Source: Streptomyces sp. NBC_00287
Lineage (GTDB): Bacteria > Actinomycetota > Actinomycetes > Streptomycetales > Streptomycetaceae
Direction: 5' to 3'
Assembly: GCF_036173105.1 (NCBI RefSeq)
Contig: NZ_CP108053.1
Coordinates: 7,998,001-8,062,000, forward strand
DNA length: 64,000 bases
This document shows, piece by piece, positions 27,555-36,163 of this stretch. Each line of letters starts with the position of its first letter. The first letter of the stretch is position 1. Under the pieces are notes generated by a model that ran no database searches, was not told the origin of the DNA, and was given only the letters and a program-made list of their open reading frames with translations. The position numbers were made by a program, and so were the translations under genes.

Positions 27555-28514
27555 ATGGCGCAGCGAACGGTTCTCCTGGTCCTCTTCGACGGTGTGCAGA
27601 GCCTCGATGTCACCGGCCCGCTGGAGGTCTTCACGGGCGCGGAGAACCAGGCGCCGGGCAGCTACCGCCTCCGCACGGCCTCCCTGGACGGCGCCCCCGT
27701 CCGAACCTCCAGCGGCCTGACCCTCGTACCGGACACATCCCTCGCCGACGCACCCGCCCCGCACACCCTCCTCGTCCCGGGCGGCCAGGGCACCCGCGGC
27801 CCGGACCCGGGGCTGGCCGCCTGGCTGCGCGCTCACGGACCGCGCGCCGAGCGCCTCGTCTCCGTCTGCACCGGAGCGATCCTGCTCGCCGAGGCGGGTC
27901 TCCTGGACGGCCGCCGGGTGACGACCCACTGGGCGTACTGCGCCAAGCTCGCCCGCGACCACCCGGCCGTCCGGGTCGACCCCGATCCCATCTACGTCCG
28001 CGACGGCCATGTCTCCACCTCCGCCGGTGTCACCGCCGGCATCGACCTCGCGCTGGCCCTGGTCGAGGAGGACCTGGGCCGGGACACCGCCCTGACCATC
28101 GCCCGCTACCTGGTCGTCTTTCTGCGCCGACCGGGCAACCAGGCCCAGTTCAGCGCGCAGCTAGCCGCCCAGACGGCCCTGCGCGAACCGCTCCGGGACG
28201 TTCAGCAGTGGATCACCGAGCACCCGGCCGAGGACCTCGGCGTCGAGTCGCTCGCCGCCCGCGCGGGACTCTCCCCGCGCCACTTCGCCCGGGCCTTCCG
28301 CGCCGAGACCGGCACGACTCCCGGCCGCTATGTCGACCAAGTCCGCCTGGAACACGCCCGCCGTCTCCTGGAGGACACCGCCGGGGGCGTCGAGGAGATC
28401 TCCCGCGCCAGCGGCTACGGCACCCCCGAGGCCATGCGCCGAGCCTTCCTGAAAGCCCTCGGCACGGCCCCGGCGGAGTACCGCCGCCGCTTCCACCCAG
28501 CCCCGTCCATCTGA
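27555..28514 (+). CDS. GlxA/FtrA-type transcriptional regulator (DJ-1/PfpI domain plus AraC HTH)
   Basis: A 319-residue regulator. Residues ~1-190 form a class-I glutamine-amidotransferase-like domain (VLFDGVQSLDVTGPLEVF; CTGAILLAEAGLLDGRRVTTHW with the nucleophile-elbow Cys). Residues ~215-315 form an AraC/XylS DNA-binding domain (LAARAGLSPRHFARAFRAETG; PAEYRRRF). The ATG at 27555 has no ribosome binding site, and the sequence before it (AAGAATCGTGGGC) suggests a leaderless or GTG-started (27549) mRNA. The next gene, 10 bp away, is a related DJ-1/PfpI protein without HTH, so it is probably in the same operon. Confidence 0.93.
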   Translation: MAQRTVLLVLFDGVQSLDVTGPLEVFTGAENQAPGSYRLRTASLDGAPVRTSSGLTLVPDTSLADAPAPHTLLVPGGQGTRGPDPGLAAWLRAHGPRAERLVSVCTGAILLAEAGLLDGRRVTTHWAYCAKLARDHPAVRVDPDPIYVRDGHVSTSAGVTAGIDLALALVEEDLGRDTALTIARYLVVFLRRPGNQAQFSAQLAAQTALREPLRDVQQWITEHPAEDLGVESLAARAGLSPRHFARAFRAETGTTPGRYVDQVRLEHARRLLEDTAGGVEEISRASGYGTPEAMRRAFLKALGTAPAEYRRRFHPAPSI

Positions 28515-28524
28515 AAGGCCCTCG

Positions 28525-29160
28525 ATGCAGATCGCCATCGTCCTCTTCGACCGCTTCACCGCCCTCGACGCCGTGGGCCCCTACGAGACCCTTGGCCGCC
28601 TCCCGGACGCGGAGACCGTGTTCGTGGCCGAGCGGACCGGACCCGTCCGCACCGACACCGGAAACCTCGCGCTCACCGCCGACCGGACCCTGGCCGAGGT
28701 GCCGAGCCCGGACATCGTGATTGTGCCGGGCGGCCCCGGCCAGACCCCGCAGATGGAGAACGCGGCGCTCCTGGACTGGCTGCGCGCCGCCGACGCCACC
28801 AGCATCTGGACGACGTCCGTGTGCACCGGCTCCCTGCTGCTGGCCGCTGCGGGGCTCCTGAAGGGGCGCCGGGCGACATCGCACTGGCTGGCCCTGGACT
28901 TCCTGAAGCAGTTCGGTGCCGAGCCCACGGGGGAGCGGGTGGTCACGGACGGCAAGTACGTCACCGCGGCCGGCGTCTCCTCCGGCATCGACATGGGTCT
29001 GACGCTCCTCGGGCGCATCGCGGGCGACGAACACGCCCAGGCCGTACAGCTGTTGACGGAGTACGACCCGCAGCCGCCCTACGACGCAGGCTCCCCCGAG
29101 AAGGCGCCCGCGCACCTCGTCGCGGAGTTCCGCACGAAGAGCCGCTTCATCCTGACGTAG
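28525..29160 (+). CDS. DJ-1/PfpI family protein
   Basis: A 211-residue cytoplasmic protein consisting of a single DJ-1/PfpI (GATase1-like) domain. It starts IAIVLFDRFTALDAVGPYETL, has the nucleophile elbow Cys in TSVCTGSLLLAAAGLLKGRRATSHW and ends soon after. Relatives include isonitrile hydratase and cyclohexyl-isocyanide hydratase-like proteins; the activity is not determinable here. It sits 10 bp after the AraC-type paralogue and overlaps the convergent enoyl-CoA hydratase gene by 14 bp. Confidence 0.9.
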   Translation: MQIAIVLFDRFTALDAVGPYETLGRLPDAETVFVAERTGPVRTDTGNLALTADRTLAEVPSPDIVIVPGGPGQTPQMENAALLDWLRAADATSIWTTSVCTGSLLLAAAGLLKGRRATSHWLALDFLKQFGAEPTGERVVTDGKYVTAAGVSSGIDMGLTLLGRIAGDEHAQAVQLLTEYDPQPPYDAGSPEKAPAHLVAEFRTKSRFILT

Positions 29161-29902
29161 GAACGCTCCAGGTGAAGTGCGGCTTCCGACGCTGAAGGAA
29201 CGCGGCGACGCCCTCCGCGAGGTCGTCACTGCCGCGCGCCTGCTCGCTCCAGTGGGCGTCGCGGTCGAGGCGGCCGTTCGCGAACTCCTTGGCCGCCGCC
29301 TGGGTCAGCTGTGAGCGGCCGACCAGGATCCGGGTGAACTCCGCCACCCGCTTGCCCAGTTCGCCCGCGGGCAGCACCTCGTCGACCAGACCCGTGCGCA
29401 GCGCCCGCGCGGAGTCGATCAACTCGCCCGAGAACAGCAGGTACTTGGCGGCGGCCGGGCCCGTCAGCGCCACCAGCCGCCGGGTGGAGGAGGCCGGGTA
29501 CACGATGCCCAGCTTCGCCGGGGTCACCCCGAACAGCGCGCCCTCCTCGGCGAACCGCAGATCGCAGGCCGCCGCGAGCTGAGTCCCGCCGCCCACACAG
29601 TGCCCGCGCACGGCGGCCAGCGTCGGCTTGGGGAATGCCCCGAGCGCGTCCTCGGCGCGCTTGGCGAGGCCCTGCGCCTCCTCGGGCGTGTCCTGGAGCG
29701 CGCCGATGTCCGCCCCCGCGCAGAAAGTGCCGCCCGCCCCGGTCAGCACCAGCGCCCGCACCTGCGGATCGGCGGCCAGCGTGCCGAGCAGCGGCGGCAG
29801 CGCGGCCCACATCGCCGACGTCATCGCGTTGCGCTTCTCGGGGTGGTGGATGACGACGGTGGCCACCGAGTCGGTGACGCTGTGCAGCAGCTGCGGCTCC
29901 AT
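29147..29902 (-). CDS. Enoyl-CoA hydratase/isomerase family protein
   Basis: A 251-residue crotonase-fold enzyme acting on acyl-CoA thioesters. Oxyanion-hole segments are GGTFCAGADIGAL near residue 58 and AVRGHCVGGGTQLAAACDLRFA near 99. Glu residues in the hydratase positions (EEGALFGVTPAKLGIVYP) are partly replaced, so the precise reaction (hydration, isomerisation, other) is open. It stands alone; the 3' end overlaps the convergent DJ-1/PfpI gene by 14 bp. ATG at 29902 was used. Confidence 0.9.
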   Translation of the reverse strand: MEPQLLHSVTDSVATVVIHHPEKRNAMTSAMWAALPPLLGTLAADPQVRALVLTGAGGTFCAGADIGALQDTPEEAQGLAKRAEDALGAFPKPTLAAVRGHCVGGGTQLAAACDLRFAEEGALFGVTPAKLGIVYPASSTRRLVALTGPAAAKYLLFSGELIDSARALRTGLVDEVLPAGELGKRVAEFTRILVGRSQLTQAAAKEFANGRLDRDAHWSEQARGSDDLAEGVAAFLQRRKPHFTWSVPTSG

Positions 29903-30015
29903 GCGCCGGATGCTATCCGGCCCGCCGGACGGCCGATCAGGAAGGGCGGCGCCGAGAGTTACGGCACAGGCTGCACAGGGGACCCGGAGAAGCAGGATCG
30001 ATCGAGGAGGCGCTG

Positions 30016-30636
30016 ATGGCCGACTCCACCCAGCAGCTGCGCCGCGGTTTCGGCTGGCTCGCCGCGCTCGGCGTGCTGCTCGTCCTCGCCGGGCTCGTCG
30101 GCCTGATCTACACCGCGGCCGCCACCCTCACCTCGATGCTGCTGTTCGGCTGGCTCCTGCTGATCGGCGGTGCCGTCGGCCTGCTGCACGCGATCCAGGC
30201 GCGCGGGACCAACTTCTTCTGGCTCGGTGTGGTGGTCGCGGCGCTGAACATCGCGGCCGGTGTGGTGATCATCGCCAAGCCCGAGGCGACGGCCGAGGCG
30301 CTGACCATGTTCGCCGCGCTGCTGTTCCTCACCGGCGGGGTGTTCCGGCTGGTCGGCAGTGCGGTCGTACGCGGCCCCCAGTTCGGCTGGACACTGCTCC
30401 AGGGCACCTTCGACCTGCTGCTGGGCATCCTGGTGCTGGCCTCCTGGCCGAGCGACAGCAAGTACGTCATCGGCACCTTCATCGCGCTCGCGCTGCTCTT
30501 CGACGGGCTCGGACTGATCGCGACGGGCTACGGCGGGCGGCGCGTGGTGGGCATGGTCTCCGACGCGATGGGCGCCGAGACCAAGGCCGCCGCGGCCTCC
30601 GTACCCGACACCACCAAACCCGTACAACCCGAATAG
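30016..30636 (+). CDS. HdeD-like multi-pass membrane protein
   Basis: A 206-residue membrane protein with six hydrophobic helices in three pairs (LAALGVLLVLAGLVGLIY, MLLFGWLLLIGGAVGLL, FFWLGVVVAALNIAAGVVII and so on). The alternating pattern and length match the DUF308/HdeD family, of which E. coli HdeD is linked to acid resistance. No catalytic residue is evident. The start has a very good ribosome binding site (GAGGAGG, 6 bases before the ATG). It stands alone between a divergent hydratase gene and a kinase gene. Confidence 0.85.
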   Translation: MADSTQQLRRGFGWLAALGVLLVLAGLVGLIYTAAATLTSMLLFGWLLLIGGAVGLLHAIQARGTNFFWLGVVVAALNIAAGVVIIAKPEATAEALTMFAALLFLTGGVFRLVGSAVVRGPQFGWTLLQGTFDLLLGILVLASWPSDSKYVIGTFIALALLFDGLGLIATGYGGRRVVGMVSDAMGAETKAAAASVPDTTKPVQPE

Positions 30637-30775
30637 TTCGTAAAGTCGGCACAGGTGGGACAGGACCGGTCCCGCACATGACCATGTCATGCGTCATCGA
30701 TCAGAAAGTGCTCGAAAATAGCTGACTTGTGTTCAGTTCCATGGACCGGAGCGGCGCGTTACCAACACTCGACTC

Positions 30776-31291
30776 GTGGTGACAATCGAGCGCAAGGGTG
30801 GCGACCGGACGATGGAGAACCACGGGCGCGGGCCCGCCCCACGCCCAACAGGCGACCCACTGCCCTACGAGGGTGTGTGGCGGTTCACCGCCTCGGCCGT
30901 CGACGCGTCCGTCCCGCAGGCGCGGCACGCCGTACGGGATCTGCTGTACCGACAGGGGGTGCCGCTGACGGACGATCAGGTGCACGCCCTGCTGCTGATC
31001 GTCTCGGAGCTGGTCACGAACGCCGTCCGGCACGCGGCGCTGCTGTCGCCGATGCTCGCCGTGGAGGTCGCCGTCGGTGCCGAGTGGGTGCGGGTGTCCG
31101 TGGAGGACAACCACCCCTACCGCCCGACCGCCCTGGAGGCCGACCACGGCCAGACCGGCGGGCGCGGGCTGCTGCTGGTGCGGGAGGTCACCCGGGAGGC
31201 GGGCGGCGCCTGCGATGTCGAGCACACCGCGAGCGGCGGCAAGGTGATCTGGGCCGCCCTGCCGCTCAAGCCCGCGCACGTGGTGCCGTAG
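30776..31291 (+). CDS. ATP-binding anti-sigma-factor-type kinase (HATPase_c, RsbW-like)
   Basis: A 171-residue protein of the Streptomyces RsbW-like family with one histidine-kinase-type ATPase domain. The N-box is LLLIVSELVTNAVRHA near residue 78, and the G-box is GQTGGRGLLLVREV near 124. Such proteins usually bind sigma factors or phosphorylate anti-sigma antagonists. GTG at 30776 gives the longest frame; ATG at 30812 (MENHGRG) is an alternative, and neither has a strong ribosome binding site. No partner gene is adjacent. It converges with idi (3 bp gap). Confidence 0.85.
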   Translation: MVTIERKGGDRTMENHGRGPAPRPTGDPLPYEGVWRFTASAVDASVPQARHAVRDLLYRQGVPLTDDQVHALLLIVSELVTNAVRHAALLSPMLAVEVAVGAEWVRVSVEDNHPYRPTALEADHGQTGGRGLLLVREVTREAGGACDVEHTASGGKVIWAALPLKPAHVVP

Positions 31292-31294
31292 CGC

Positions 31295-31888
31295 TCACCA
31301 GCCGGCGGTCGGGCCCGTCAGCTCGCGCACCGCGGGGCGGGCCGCGTCCAGCACGGTCATGAACCAGGACGAGAAGGTGTCCTTAGCGTGCCGCTCCGCC
31401 AGTTCCTCGGGCGTGACGAACGCGGTGTCGCCGACCTCCTCCGGGTCCGGGCGCAGCGGGGACTGCACCAGGCCCACGAAGAGGTGGTTGTACTCCTGCT
31501 CCACCAGGCCCGAGTCCGGGTCCGGGTGGTTGTAGCGGACCGTGCCCGCCTGGGCCATCAGCGACGGCGAGACCCCGAGCTCCTCGTACGTCCGCCGGGC
31601 CGCCGCCGCGAAGGGCGCCTCACCGGGGTAGGGGTGGCCGCAGCAGGTGTTGGACCACACACCGGGGGAGTGGTACTTGCCCAGCGCCCGCTGCTGGAGC
31701 AGCAGCCGGCCCCGCTCGTCGAAGAGGAAGACGGAGAAGGCGCGGTGCAGCTGCCCCGGCGGCTGGTGGGCGGCGAGCTTTTCCGCGGTGCCGATCGTCA
31801 CACCGTTCTCGTCGACCAGTTCGAGCAAAATCTCGTCTGCGGAGCCGTTCGACGGAGTGTGCGTCGCGGCGGCAGGTGTGATCGGCAT
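31295..31888 (-). CDS. idi: Isopentenyl-diphosphate delta-isomerase, type I
   Basis: A 197-residue Nudix-fold enzyme that interconverts isopentenyl and dimethylallyl diphosphate. It shows the catalytic Cys in WSNTCCGHPYPGE, the AARRTYEELGV Nudix helix and EYNHLFVG with the metal ligands. It supplies starter units for isoprenoids and fits with the Dxs, IspG and hopanoid genes about 10 kb further on. ATG at 31888 is preferred because GAAGG lies 6 bases upstream; an in-frame ATG at 31894 directly abuts GAAGG. Function here is well supported. Confidence 0.96.
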   Translation of the reverse strand: MPITPAAATHTPSNGSADEILLELVDENGVTIGTAEKLAAHQPPGQLHRAFSVFLFDERGRLLLQQRALGKYHSPGVWSNTCCGHPYPGEAPFAAAARRTYEELGVSPSLMAQAGTVRYNHPDPDSGLVEQEYNHLFVGLVQSPLRPDPEEVGDTAFVTPEELAERHAKDTFSSWFMTVLDAARPAVRELTGPTAGW

Positions 31889-32054
31889 ACCCATCCTTCA
31901 CATCGGTTGTGCGCCCCAAGTGTGCCGCACGAATCCGGCACTCCCGGCAGTTGATCGTGCCCGGCGCGGCGAAGGCGGAACCCTGGCGGCGCCCCGCTGT
32001 GGGAGTGAAGACGCCGTCGCGCGCCGGACCGCTGCGCTCCGTCGCGGACCCATT

Positions 32055-32993
32055 TCAGTGGCAGAGCTTCGCCTCGTGTTCGGCGTGCCCGGAGGGCTCC
32101 AGCTGGAAGGTGCAGTGCTCCACGTCGAAGTGGTCGCCGAGGCAGCCCTGGAGCTCGTGGAGCATCTTCTCGTGCCCGATCGCGCTGAGCGCCTCGGAGC
32201 TGACGACCACATGCGCGGAGAGCACCGGCATACCGGAGGTGATGGTCCAGGCATGCAGGTCGTGGACGTCCTCGACGCCGTCCAGGGCAAGTATGTGGGC
32301 GCGCACCTCGGTCATGTCGACGCCCTTGGGGGCCGCCTCCAGCAGGACGTCGAGGGTCTCGCGGAGCAGCTTGACGGTGCGGGGCACGATCATCAGGCCG
32401 ATGACGAGCGAGGCGATCGGGTCGGCCGCCTGCCAGCCGGTCGTCAGGATCACCACCGCGGAGATCAGCACCGCCACTGAGCCCAGCGCGTCCGCGGCCA
32501 CCTCCAGGAACGCCCCGCGTACGTTCAGGCTCTCCTTCTGGCCGCGCATCAGCACCGCGAGCGAGATCATGTTCGCGATCAGACCGATCGCGCCGAACAC
32601 AATGGTCAGCCCGCCCTCGGTGTCGGCCGGCGTGATGAACCGCTGGATCGCCTCGTACAGGACGTAGCTGCCGACGCCGAGCAGCAGGAGACAGTTGGCG
32701 AGCGCGGCGAGGATCTCGGCGCGGGCGTACCCGAAAGTGCGGTTGCCGGTCGCCGGGCGGCTCGCGAAGTGGATCGCCAGCAGCGCCATCGCGAGCCCCA
32801 CCGCGTCGGTCGCCATGTGCGCGGCGTCCGCGACCAGCGCGAGCGAGTCGGCGACCACACCGCCGATGATCTCCACCACCATCACGGTGAGCGTGATCGA
32901 CAGCGCGATGCGCAGCCTGCCGCGGTACGCCGAGGTCGCCGTACCGCCGGCGTGACCGCCGTGCGCATGTCCGTGGTCGTGCCCAGCCCCCAT
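32055..32993 (-). CDS. Cation diffusion facilitator (CDF) efflux protein
   Basis: A 312-residue membrane antiporter for divalent metals with six helices and a His-rich N-terminus (HDHGHAHGGHAGG). The TM2 metal site is HxxxD in ADAAHMATDA. In TM5 the usual HxxxD reads ExxxD (FLEVAADALGSV), so one His is replaced by Glu, which may shift metal preference away from zinc. The C-terminal cytoplasmic domain carries DVHDLHAWTI. AGGAGG precedes the ATG by 9 bases. It ends 160 bp before idi on the same strand. Confidence 0.94.
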   Translation of the reverse strand: MGAGHDHGHAHGGHAGGTATSAYRGRLRIALSITLTVMVVEIIGGVVADSLALVADAAHMATDAVGLAMALLAIHFASRPATGNRTFGYARAEILAALANCLLLLGVGSYVLYEAIQRFITPADTEGGLTIVFGAIGLIANMISLAVLMRGQKESLNVRGAFLEVAADALGSVAVLISAVVILTTGWQAADPIASLVIGLMIVPRTVKLLRETLDVLLEAAPKGVDMTEVRAHILALDGVEDVHDLHAWTITSGMPVLSAHVVVSSEALSAIGHEKMLHELQGCLGDHFDVEHCTFQLEPSGHAEHEAKLCH

Positions 32994-33083
32994 GGAAAGC
33001 CGCCTCCTGTCATCGCTTCCGGATCACAGTGAACTACGGGTGGGGGGTATCGGGCAACGCGGCACTGAACACCGTTGTCATAT

Positions 33084-33118
33084 GCCCTGACCTGCAGAAA
33101 CGATGCGCAGGTCAGGGC
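33084..33118 (-). terminator. Hairpin downstream of galE
   Basis: GCCCTGACCTGC (33084-33095) and GCAGGTCAGGGC (33107-33118) form a perfect 12-bp stem with an 11-base loop, starting 9 bases after the galE stop on the minus strand and 91 bp before the CDF start. It is a probable intrinsic terminator for galE. Confidence 0.8.
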
Positions 33119-33127
33119 GCTGCGCGA

Positions 33128-34093
33128 TCATCCCCCGTGGTGCAGCAGCCATCCGCGCCAGGCCGAGTCGACCATCTCGCGCACTGAGCGGGAGGCGGTC
33201 CAGCCGAGCTCCTCGGCGGCTCGCGCGGCCGAGGCGACGGCCCGCGGCGCGTCCCCGGGGCGGCGGCCCTCCATCACCGGCGGCCGGGCGTCGCCGGTGA
33301 CCTCGCCGATGACATCGATCAGCTCGCGCACTGAAACACCCTCGCCGCGGCCGATGTTGACCGTCAGATCGCCGCTCGGGTCGGCGAGCCGGCGGGCGGC
33401 GGTGAGATGGGCCTCGGCGAGGTCGGCGACATGGATGTAGTCACGGACACAGGTGCCGTCCGGCGTCGGGTAGTCGTCGCCGAAGATCCGGGGGGCCTCG
33501 CCCCGGGTCAGCCGGTCGAAGACCATGGGCACGATGTTGAAGACGCCGGTGTCGGCGAGTTCGGGCGCGGCGGCTCCGGCCACGTTGAAATACCGCAGAC
33601 AGACCGTGGAGATTCCGTGTGCCTGTCCGGCGGCCCGGACCAGCCACTCGCCGGTGAGTTTTGTCTCGCCGTACGGATTCACCGGCGCGCACGGGGTGTC
33701 CTCCGTGATGAGGTCCACATCCGGGTTGCCGTAGACGGCGGCCGAGGAGGAGAAGACGAACCGCCGGACGCCGGCCTCGGCCACCGCGTCCAGGAGCGTG
33801 ACCAGACCGCCCACGTTCTCCCGGTAGTAGCGGGTGGGCTGCGCCACGGACTCGGCGACCTGCTTGCGTGCGGCGAGATGCACCACACCCGTCACCTCGT
33901 GCTCCGCCAGCACCCGCTTGAGCAGGTCGCCGTCGAGGGAGGAGCCCTGGATCAGCGGCACCCCGGTGGGCAGCCGCGCGGGCACCCCGGCCGAGAGGTC
34001 GTCCAGCGCCAGCACGCGCTCACCGGCCTCGGTCATGGCCCGCGCCACGTGTGCCCCGATGTACCCCGCCCCGCCTGTGATCAGCCATGTCAT
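33128..34093 (-). CDS. galE: UDP-glucose 4-epimerase (GalE-like NAD-dependent epimerase)
   Basis: A 321-residue extended-SDR enzyme that interconverts UDP-glucose and UDP-galactose. It starts with the NAD motif TWLITGGAGYIGAHVA, has FSSSAAVYGNP and the catalytic YxxxK in NPYGETK, and the substrate segment LRYFNVAGA. Another NDP-sugar epimerisation is possible. The ATG at 34093 begins the Rossmann fold directly. It is divergent from the CDP-alcohol phosphotransferase cluster at 34370 and could provide a sugar nucleotide for the glycosyltransferase there, which is an inference. Confidence 0.92.
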   Translation of the reverse strand: MTWLITGGAGYIGAHVARAMTEAGERVLALDDLSAGVPARLPTGVPLIQGSSLDGDLLKRVLAEHEVTGVVHLAARKQVAESVAQPTRYYRENVGGLVTLLDAVAEAGVRRFVFSSSAAVYGNPDVDLITEDTPCAPVNPYGETKLTGEWLVRAAGQAHGISTVCLRYFNVAGAAAPELADTGVFNIVPMVFDRLTRGEAPRIFGDDYPTPDGTCVRDYIHVADLAEAHLTAARRLADPSGDLTVNIGRGEGVSVRELIDVIGEVTGDARPPVMEGRRPGDAPRAVASAARAAEELGWTASRSVREMVDSAWRGWLLHHGG

Positions 34094-34369
34094 GGTCGCC
34101 CACCCTATGCTCAGCCCCCGCGACCGTAGAAAATGCGGCAAATGTCCGCTCTGGAAGCGCAGTTTGTGGGCCGGGCCCCGTTTCCCCGATGATGATCGCG
34201 GCAAGGCGTGTGCGAACCACGTCGATCGGGCCGTGAAACGGGCGGTGAACGCCACGTTCCCGGTATCCGATAGCCTCTGCCGACATGCCGCCCGGGTGTC
34301 ACGGACCAGGGGCGCCCCACCATGTCAATGACCGGCGCCCGCGCGTCGGCACCCAGGGAGTGAGTTCGG

Positions 34370-36163
34370 TTGTCGACCGCCATCCTCACCGGCCAGCCGG
34401 TCCCCGGATCGTCGATCGAGGGCGATCTGCGCTCCCTCGGCTTCGATGTCCGGACCGCCGCCGACGCCGCGGAGGCCGAGACGCTGCTGGCCCGGGTGCC
34501 GGGCCAGGAGCGGGTCGCCGTGGTCGACGCCCGCTTCGTCGGCCATGTGCACGCGCTGCGCCTCGGCCTGACCGACCCCCGCTTCCCGCTCGCCGCGATC
34601 CCCGGTGCCGTGACGGCCCAGCCCGCCGCCCGCCAGGCCCTGACCCGCGCACTGGCCCGCGAGAACTCCGCCGGCGGCACCACCCTCGTGGACAGCCTCG
34701 CCGACCGCCTGGTCGAGGCGCTCGATGCCGAGGTGCACCGCCCCGAACTCGGCAGCCTTGTCGCGGAGGTCCCCGCCGACCCCCAGGCCCGCAACGAGGC
34801 GCGGCAGTCCGTCGCCGCTGTCGACGACGAGGCCGTACGCCTGAAGTCGGCCGTGAAGGCCCGGGACGGCTTCTTCACCACCTACTGCATCAGCCCCTAC
34901 TCCCGCTACCTCGCGCGCTGGTGCGCCCGCCGGGGCCTGACCCCGAACCAGGTCACCACCGCCTCCCTGCTCACCGCGCTCATAGCAGCGGCCTGCGCGG
35001 CCACCGGCACCCGCGGAGGCTTCGTCGCTGCCGGTGTGCTGCTGCTCTTCTCCTTCGTGCTGGACTGCACCGACGGCCAGCTCGCCCGCTACTCGCTGCA
35101 GTACTCCACCCTCGGCGCCTGGCTGGACGCCACCTTCGACCGGGCCAAGGAGTACGCCTACTACGCGGGCCTCGCCCTCGGAGCCGCCCGGGGTGGCGAC
35201 GACGTATGGGCGCTCGCCCTCGGCGCGATGGTCCTGCAGACCTGCCGCCATGTCGTGGACTTCTCCTTCAACGAGGCGAACCACGACGCCACCGCCAACA
35301 CCAGCCCCACCGCCGCCCTCTCCGACAAGCTCGACAGCGTCGGCTGGACGGTCTGGGTGCGCCGCATGATCGTGCTCCCCATCGGCGAGCGCTGGGCGAT
35401 GATCGCCGTCCTGACCGCGCTCACCACACCGCGGATCACCTTCTACGCCCTGCTCATCGGATGTGCCTTCGCCGCCACGTACACCACGGCGGGCCGCGTG
35501 CTGCGCTCCCTGACCCGCAAGGCAAACCGCACGGACCGGGCCGCGCAGGCGCTGGCCGACCTCGCCGACTCCGGCCCGCTGGCTCAGGGCCTCGCCGAGG
35601 CGTTCAAGAACCCCGCGCGGAGGCTGCCGGGCTTCACCGCCCCCGCCGTGGCCCTGCTCGGCGGTCTCGCGGTCGTCGCCACCGCCGCACTCACCGACTT
35701 CGGCGGACCGTGGCCCGTCGTCGCCGCCCTCTTCTATGCGGCGACCTCGGCCCTCGCCGTCGCCCGCCCCCTCAAGGGCGCCCTCGACTGGCTGGTCCCG
35801 CCGTTCTTCCGGGCCGCGGAGTACGGCACCGTGCTCGCCCTCGGAGTTAAAGCCGGGGTAAACGGAGCCCTTCCTGCGGCTTTCGGCCTGGTGGCCGCTG
35901 TCGCCTACCATCACTACGACACGGTCTATCGCATCCGCGGCAACGCGGGCGCGCCCCCGCACTGGCTGGTGCGGGCGATCGGGGGGCACGAGGGCCGGAC
36001 GCTGATGGTCACGGTGCTGGCCGTGCTGTTCACCGCCGCACAGTTCAAGGTCGCGCTCACGGCGCTCGCCGTGGCCGTGGCCCTGGTGGTGCTCGTCGAG
36101 AGCATCCGCTTCTGGGTCTCCGCTGGAGCCCCTGCCGTACACGATGAAGGAGAACCCGCATGA
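34370..36163 (+). CDS. CDP-alcohol phosphatidyltransferase with degenerate N-terminal domain (DUF5941-type)
   Basis: A 597-residue protein. Residues 1-~150 look like a nucleotidyltransferase/Rossmann domain that has lost the GxGxR signature (AILTGQPVPG). Residues ~180-400 form a membrane CDP-alcohol phosphotransferase with the full motif DCTDGQLAR-x8-GAWLDATFD (from about 229), which joins a CDP-activated polar alcohol to an acceptor. The C-terminal ~190 residues add further helices; from memory such proteins are labelled DUF5941. The start is TTG at 34370 with GGGAG 8 bases upstream. Its last 4 bases overlap the next gene (ATGA), so it heads a coupled operon. Confidence 0.85.
   Translation: MSTAILTGQPVPGSSIEGDLRSLGFDVRTAADAAEAETLLARVPGQERVAVVDARFVGHVHALRLGLTDPRFPLAAIPGAVTAQPAARQALTRALARENSAGGTTLVDSLADRLVEALDAEVHRPELGSLVAEVPADPQARNEARQSVAAVDDEAVRLKSAVKARDGFFTTYCISPYSRYLARWCARRGLTPNQVTTASLLTALIAAACAATGTRGGFVAAGVLLLFSFVLDCTDGQLARYSLQYSTLGAWLDATFDRAKEYAYYAGLALGAARGGDDVWALALGAMVLQTCRHVVDFSFNEANHDATANTSPTAALSDKLDSVGWTVWVRRMIVLPIGERWAMIAVLTALTTPRITFYALLIGCAFAATYTTAGRVLRSLTRKANRTDRAAQALADLADSGPLAQGLAEAFKNPARRLPGFTAPAVALLGGLAVVATAALTDFGGPWPVVAALFYAATSALAVARPLKGALDWLVPPFFRAAEYGTVLALGVKAGVNGALPAAFGLVAAVAYHHYDTVYRIRGNAGAPPHWLVRAIGGHEGRTLMVTVLAVLFTAAQFKVALTALAVAVALVVLVESIRFWVSAGAPAVHDEGEPA

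Noticed and set aside
30695..30775. Promoter with palindromes near the RsbW-like gene
   Set aside because: Short symmetrical pieces such as GGACCGGTCC are present but common in this base composition; no consistent promoter could be drawn.
33441..34129. Several antisense frames over galE
   Set aside because: No ribosome binding site or recognisable motif; galE motifs on the minus strand are complete.
34323..34364. Short frame MSMTGARASAPRE before the TTG start at 34370
   Set aside because: No upstream ribosome binding site and no overlap with the next start; likely chance.
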